In this document: positions 61,262-64,000 of the stretch, one piece after another
Layout of the letters: every line of letters starts with the position of its first letter
Position numbering within the stretch: the stretch's first letter is position 1
DNA from: Terrisporobacter vanillatitrophus
Lineage (GTDB): Bacteria > Bacillota > Clostridia > Peptostreptococcales > Peptostreptococcaceae
Assembly: GCF_051148895.1 (NCBI RefSeq)
Contig: NZ_CP154625.1
Coordinates: forward strand, 1,922,001 to 1,986,000
Reading direction: 5' to 3'
DNA: 64,000 nucleotides
Made by a program: the position numbers and the translations under genes
Notes under the pieces: model-generated
What the model was told of the DNA's origin: nothing
The model's database searches: none
Seen by the model: the letters and a program-made list of their open reading frames with translations, nothing else

Positions 61262-61903
61262 ATGAATGAAAATGTACAATGGGTAAATGAAAAGAAAATA
61301 GAGAAAACTATAAATAATTTAGAAAAAAATAATATTAAAGGTTATTATGCAAAAAGTAATGATGAACTTATAAATATTATTAAAGATATAGCAAAAGAAG
61401 GTGAAATGGTATCTGTTGGAGGATCTGAGACTCTTTTTGAAACTAAAGTAATAGATTTACTTAGAAGCAAAAGATACAACTTCTTAGATAGATATGAAGA
61501 AAACCTTACACCTGCTGATATAAAAGAAATTTTTAGAAAATCTTTTTATGCTGATACATATTTTTCATCTACAAATGCTATTACAGAAGAAGGTGAAATT
61601 TTCAATGTGGATGGAAATGGTAATAGAGTAGCTGCCATGTTATACGGTCCAGATAAAGTTGTACTAGTAGTTGGGGTAAATAAAATAGTAAAAAACATAG
61701 ATGAAGCCATAAATCGTAATAAAAATTTAAGTGGTCCTGCAAATGCAAAAAGATTAAATACTGCCACTCCTTGTGCAAAAGTAGGTTATTGCATGGACTG
61801 TAAAAGTGATGACAGAATATGCTGTGAATATACAGTTATAAAAAGACAAAGAACTAAAAATAGAATGCATGTCATATTTGTAAATGAGGTCTTAGGATTT
61901 TAA
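61262..61903 (+). CDS. LUD-domain (LutC/DUF162) protein
   Basis: A 213-residue protein. MVSVGGSETLFETKVIDLLR and YFSSTNAITEEGEIFNVDGNGNRVAAMLYGP are the LUD blocks of lactate-utilisation proteins, and VVGVNKIVKNIDEA follows. A Cys-rich segment near the C-terminus (CAKVGYCMDCKSDDRICCEY) probably binds metal or Fe-S. No lutA or lutB is adjacent, so a lactate role is unproven. The start at 61262 suits AGGGAG; upstream in-frame codons lack a site. Confidence 0.87.
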   Translation: MNENVQWVNEKKIEKTINNLEKNNIKGYYAKSNDELINIIKDIAKEGEMVSVGGSETLFETKVIDLLRSKRYNFLDRYEENLTPADIKEIFRKSFYADTYFSSTNAITEEGEIFNVDGNGNRVAAMLYGPDKVVLVVGVNKIVKNIDEAINRNKNLSGPANAKRLNTATPCAKVGYCMDCKSDDRICCEYTVIKRQRTKNRMHVIFVNEVLGF

Positions 61904-61914
61904 CTGGAGGAAAT

Positions 61915-62817
61915 ATGAAAAAAGTTAAATTTATTTATAATCCCAATTCAGGAGAACGAAGAATTTCTCATGAACTTGATAAGATAATACAGGTATATCA
62001 ACATTACGACTATGCTGTAGTACCTTTTCGACTTTGCAAAAATAGATCAGTAAAGGATGCTTTTTTTGACATAGAATCTAATTATGATCATATATTAATT
62101 TCTGGTGGGGATGGAACAGTAGATTTAATTTTAAATGCCATAAAAGCACTAAATATAAATATTCCTATAGGAATTTTACCGTGTGGAACAGCAAATGATT
62201 TTGCAAAAGCTGTAAATCTTTCTTTTGATGTAAAGGATGCAATTGAAAGAATTGTAAATACAAGACCTAAAAAAATTGATATTGGCAAAATTAATGATAA
62301 GTATTTCATAAATGTTGCAAGTGCAGGAATGTTCACAGATGTATCTCAAAAAATTAATCCAGACTTTAAAAACTCCATAGGAAAAGTTTCATACTACTTA
62401 AAAGGTATTGAAGAAGCATTGTATATGAGAAAATTTAGTATTGAAGTGAAATCGAAGGAAGTAGAATATAATGGAGACATGTACTTAATGTTAATTTTCA
62501 ATGGAAATACTGCTGGAAATATCAATCTTGCATATAAAGCTAAGGTAGATGACGGATTGTTAGACGTGATTATAGTTAAGGATGTTTTGTTTCCAAATAT
62601 TTTACCATTACTTAGAAGTATTTTGAAAGGTGAGCATCTTGAAGGATATAATAAAGATGAAATATTGTATTTTAAAACAAATAAGTTGACAATTGATTGC
62701 AAAGATAATTTAATTACTGATATTGATGGAGAAAAAGGCCCAGATTTTCCTTTGGAAATCGAGTGTATTAAAGATGGAATACAATTATTGGGTTACTCAA
62801 ATCCTCATTACTCATAA
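61915..62817 (+). CDS. Diacylglycerol kinase-family lipid kinase (YegS/BmrU-like)
   Basis: A 300-residue cytoplasmic kinase. FIYNPNSGERR at the start, the ATP-binding SGGDGTVDLILNA (about 62-74) and CGTANDFAKAV (about 94-104) are diagnostic of the DAGK catalytic family; PKKIDIGKINDKYFINVASAGMF follows. It probably phosphorylates diacylglycerol or a similar lipid. It starts 11 bases after the LUD gene with TGGAGGAAAT and is likely co-transcribed. Confidence 0.93.
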   Translation: MKKVKFIYNPNSGERRISHELDKIIQVYQHYDYAVVPFRLCKNRSVKDAFFDIESNYDHILISGGDGTVDLILNAIKALNINIPIGILPCGTANDFAKAVNLSFDVKDAIERIVNTRPKKIDIGKINDKYFINVASAGMFTDVSQKINPDFKNSIGKVSYYLKGIEEALYMRKFSIEVKSKEVEYNGDMYLMLIFNGNTAGNINLAYKAKVDDGLLDVIIVKDVLFPNILPLLRSILKGEHLEGYNKDEILYFKTNKLTIDCKDNLITDIDGEKGPDFPLEIECIKDGIQLLGYSNPHYS

Positions 62818-62904
62818 GCAAAGTTTTTTAGAAAAATGAATAATTATTAAGAAAAAGGTTAATATATATTTAAGGATTGATGATAATCAATCCAACTTAA
62901 TCTA

Positions 62905-63167
62905 ATCATAAATATGTGTGTTTGTGATTTCCTTGGGAGTTTAAGTATATTTGATATTTTTTAATATCCATCAAATATAATGAAGATACTAGATTCCTCA
63001 GCTACTATCGTGCAGATAGTTATGATCCAATACCCAGGGATTGAAAATGTGACTAATTTGCAAACTATGTTTGATGAAAAATTGAGGTAAGGGCTAAGTG
63101 AAAACTTCTGTCCTGGGAAAAGCACTGATTTGGAGACTATAATCCCCAAAATAGTGCTTTTTCTTTT
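62905..63167 (+). ncRNA. Candidate structured RNA, riboswitch-like, family unknown
   Basis: The 425-base gap between the lipid kinase and glnS holds ordered pairings on the + strand: CCTTGGG (62932-62938) with CCCAGGG (63033-63039); a 10-bp hairpin TATATTTGAT/ATCAAATATA (from about 62946 to 62979); and ACTATC/GATAGT (about 63004-63020). A terminator follows at 63118-63161 with a T-run. CCTGGG (63112-63117), just before it, could instead capture CCCAGG, a switch-like arrangement. The next gene is on the other strand, so it regulates nothing obvious downstream. I cannot match it to 6S, SRP or tmRNA. Confidence 0.45.
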
Positions 63168-63202
63168 GTCTGTAGAATTTATTTAATACACTATCAAAAT
63201 AA

Positions 63203-63234
63203 AAAAAGACTATGAAAATCATAGTCTTTTTATT
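63203..63234. terminator. Intrinsic terminator after glnS
   Basis: 13-base perfect arms (63203-63215 and 63219-63231) with A- and T-runs on both sides, so bidirectional. Confidence 0.88.
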
Positions 63235-63242
63235 ATATTTAA

Positions 63243-64000
63243 TTATTTTCCTGGTTTAAAAGAATTCTTAAGAGGAACTATTCTATTGAATACAAGTTTC
63301 TCTGGAGTAGTATATTTAGTATCTACTGAGAAGAATCCATTTCTAACAAATTGGAATTTGTCTAACGGTTTAGCATCCTTTACTGCAGTTGGTTCCACAA
63401 AACCTTGTAATACTGTAAGTGAATTAGGATTTATTTGGTCTAAGAAGTGTTTACCTTCATTTTCTGGAGCATCATCTAATATTAATGGCTCGAATAATCT
63501 AAATTCAGCAGGAACGGCAGTTTTAGCATCTACCCAATGAACTGTACCTTTAACTTTACGTCCAGTAAATCCTGAACCTGATTTTGTTTCTGGGTCGTAA
63601 GTACCATGGATTTCTACTATATTACCATTTTCATCTTTTATAACATCGCTACATTTAACAAAGTATGCACCTTTTAATCTAACTTCATTTCCTGGGAAGA
63701 ATCTTCTGTATTTTGGTATTGGTTCTTCCATAAAGTCATCTCTCTCTATGTAAAGTTCTCTACTAAATGGAACTACTCTTGTACCAGCTTCTTCGTTTTT
63801 AGCTATATTTTCAAGTTCTATCATTTCACTTTGGTCTTCTGGATAGTTTGTTATAACTAATTTTAACGGATTTAATATTCCCATAGCAAGTTGAGCTTTT
63901 GGTTGTAAATCTTCTCTTAAGAAGTGATCAAATAACTGACTATCAACTTTAGAGTCAGCTTTTGAAACTCCTATTTCAGCGCAGAAGTTACGTATACATT
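63243..64000 (-). CDS. glnS: Glutaminyl-tRNA synthetase, C-terminal part (5' end outside window)
   Basis: The frame is open to the right edge; the visible 251 residues begin CIRNFCAEIGVSKADSKV and contain the junction QPKAQLAMGILNPLKLVITNYPE, typical of GlnRS at the start of the anticodon-binding beta-barrels. PIPKYRRFFPGNEVRLKGAYFV and GTVHWVDAKTAVPAEFRLFEPL are strongly conserved. The enzyme charges tRNA-Gln with glutamine. The active-site HIGH and KMSKS segments lie outside. Confidence 0.96.
   Translation of the reverse strand, partial: CIRNFCAEIGVSKADSKVDSQLFDHFLREDLQPKAQLAMGILNPLKLVITNYPEDQSEMIELENIAKNEEAGTRVVPFSRELYIERDDFMEEPIPKYRRFFPGNEVRLKGAYFVKCSDVIKDENGNIVEIHGTYDPETKSGSGFTGRKVKGTVHWVDAKTAVPAEFRLFEPLILDDAPENEGKHFLDQINPNSLTVLQGFVEPTAVKDAKPLDKFQFVRNGFFSVDTKYTTPEKLVFNRIVPLKNSFKPGK

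Noticed and set aside
62905..63174. 6S RNA, SRP RNA or tmRNA
   Set aside because: The SRP loop, tmRNA ends and the long single 6S hairpin with central bubble are not seen; the region is described only as an unclassified RNA candidate.

Overview
The window is AT-rich, with strong GGAGG-type ribosome binding sites, intrinsic terminators after most transcription units, a threonine T-box, a TPP riboswitch and ECF-type vitamin transport genes. The methylaspartate (B12-dependent) glutamate fermentation genes add to this picture. Together these point to an anaerobic member of the Clostridia, most likely Peptostreptococcaceae or a close relative. The genus is inference. It is ordinary chromosome with two mobile elements; I see no CRISPR array, tRNA, rRNA or prophage block.

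Layout. 1-3.4 kb: the tail of an unusual thioredoxin-reductase-like flavoprotein, an ArsR regulator coupled to a NifB/NifX-domain protein, and an ArsB/NhaD-type ion transporter. 3.6-11.3 kb: RecQ with two HRDC domains, an EcsC protein, an ECF transporter core (EcfT plus one EcfA), a NUDIX hydrolase, a flavodoxin-like protein, a ferredoxin and a GIY-YIG protein. 11.4-15.1 kb: a TPP-riboswitch-controlled thiamine salvage operon, thiD-thiM-tenA-thiT-thiE. 15.2-22.1 kb: TetR, YitT, a ComEC-like metallo-beta-lactamase protein, a long Sel1-repeat protein and CorA, the last behind a leader with a small ORF and competing hairpins. 22.5-25.3 kb: thrC-thrB behind a T-box. 25.6-27.5 kb: a complete IS1182-type element. 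27.7-34 kb: TypA/BipA, a 2H phosphoesterase, a two-component system and a membrane S-component-like protein paired with a short radical SAM protein. 34.0-35.9 kb: a group II intron with its reverse transcriptase, lying directly behind a terminator. 36-45.8 kb: purine permease (with PurBox-like sites), MATE, a U32 protein, SEC-C methionine aminopeptidase, lactate dehydrogenase, NhaA, QueT and a degenerate FtsZ-like protein. 46-51.1 kb: an ABC-F ATPase, an ornithine cyclodeaminase/tautomerase/TrmB cluster, a CPBP protease and cold-shock protein.

51.2-58.5 kb is the metabolic centrepiece. From one good promoter runs a P-loop/tRNA_SAD fusion protein, then glutamate mutase (glmS, glmL, glmE), methylaspartate ammonia-lyase, and an AtuA-like (DUF1446) plus DUF4387 pair. 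The operon converts glutamate to 3-methylaspartate and then mesaconate. The next steps (mesaconate hydration, citramalate cleavage) have no recognisable classical genes here, so the DUF1446/DUF4387 pair is a candidate for the gap. 58.6-64 kb: an orphan lipoprotein binding protein behind a structured leader, a signal-less cell-wall amidase, an LUD-domain protein, a lipid kinase, a riboswitch-like RNA with no gene downstream on its strand, and the 3' part of glnS.

The best candidates for something undescribed are the corA leader, the degenerate FtsZ-like protein, the P-loop/SAD protein and DUF1446/DUF4387 pair of the glutamate mutase operon, and the orphan structured RNA near 63 kb.
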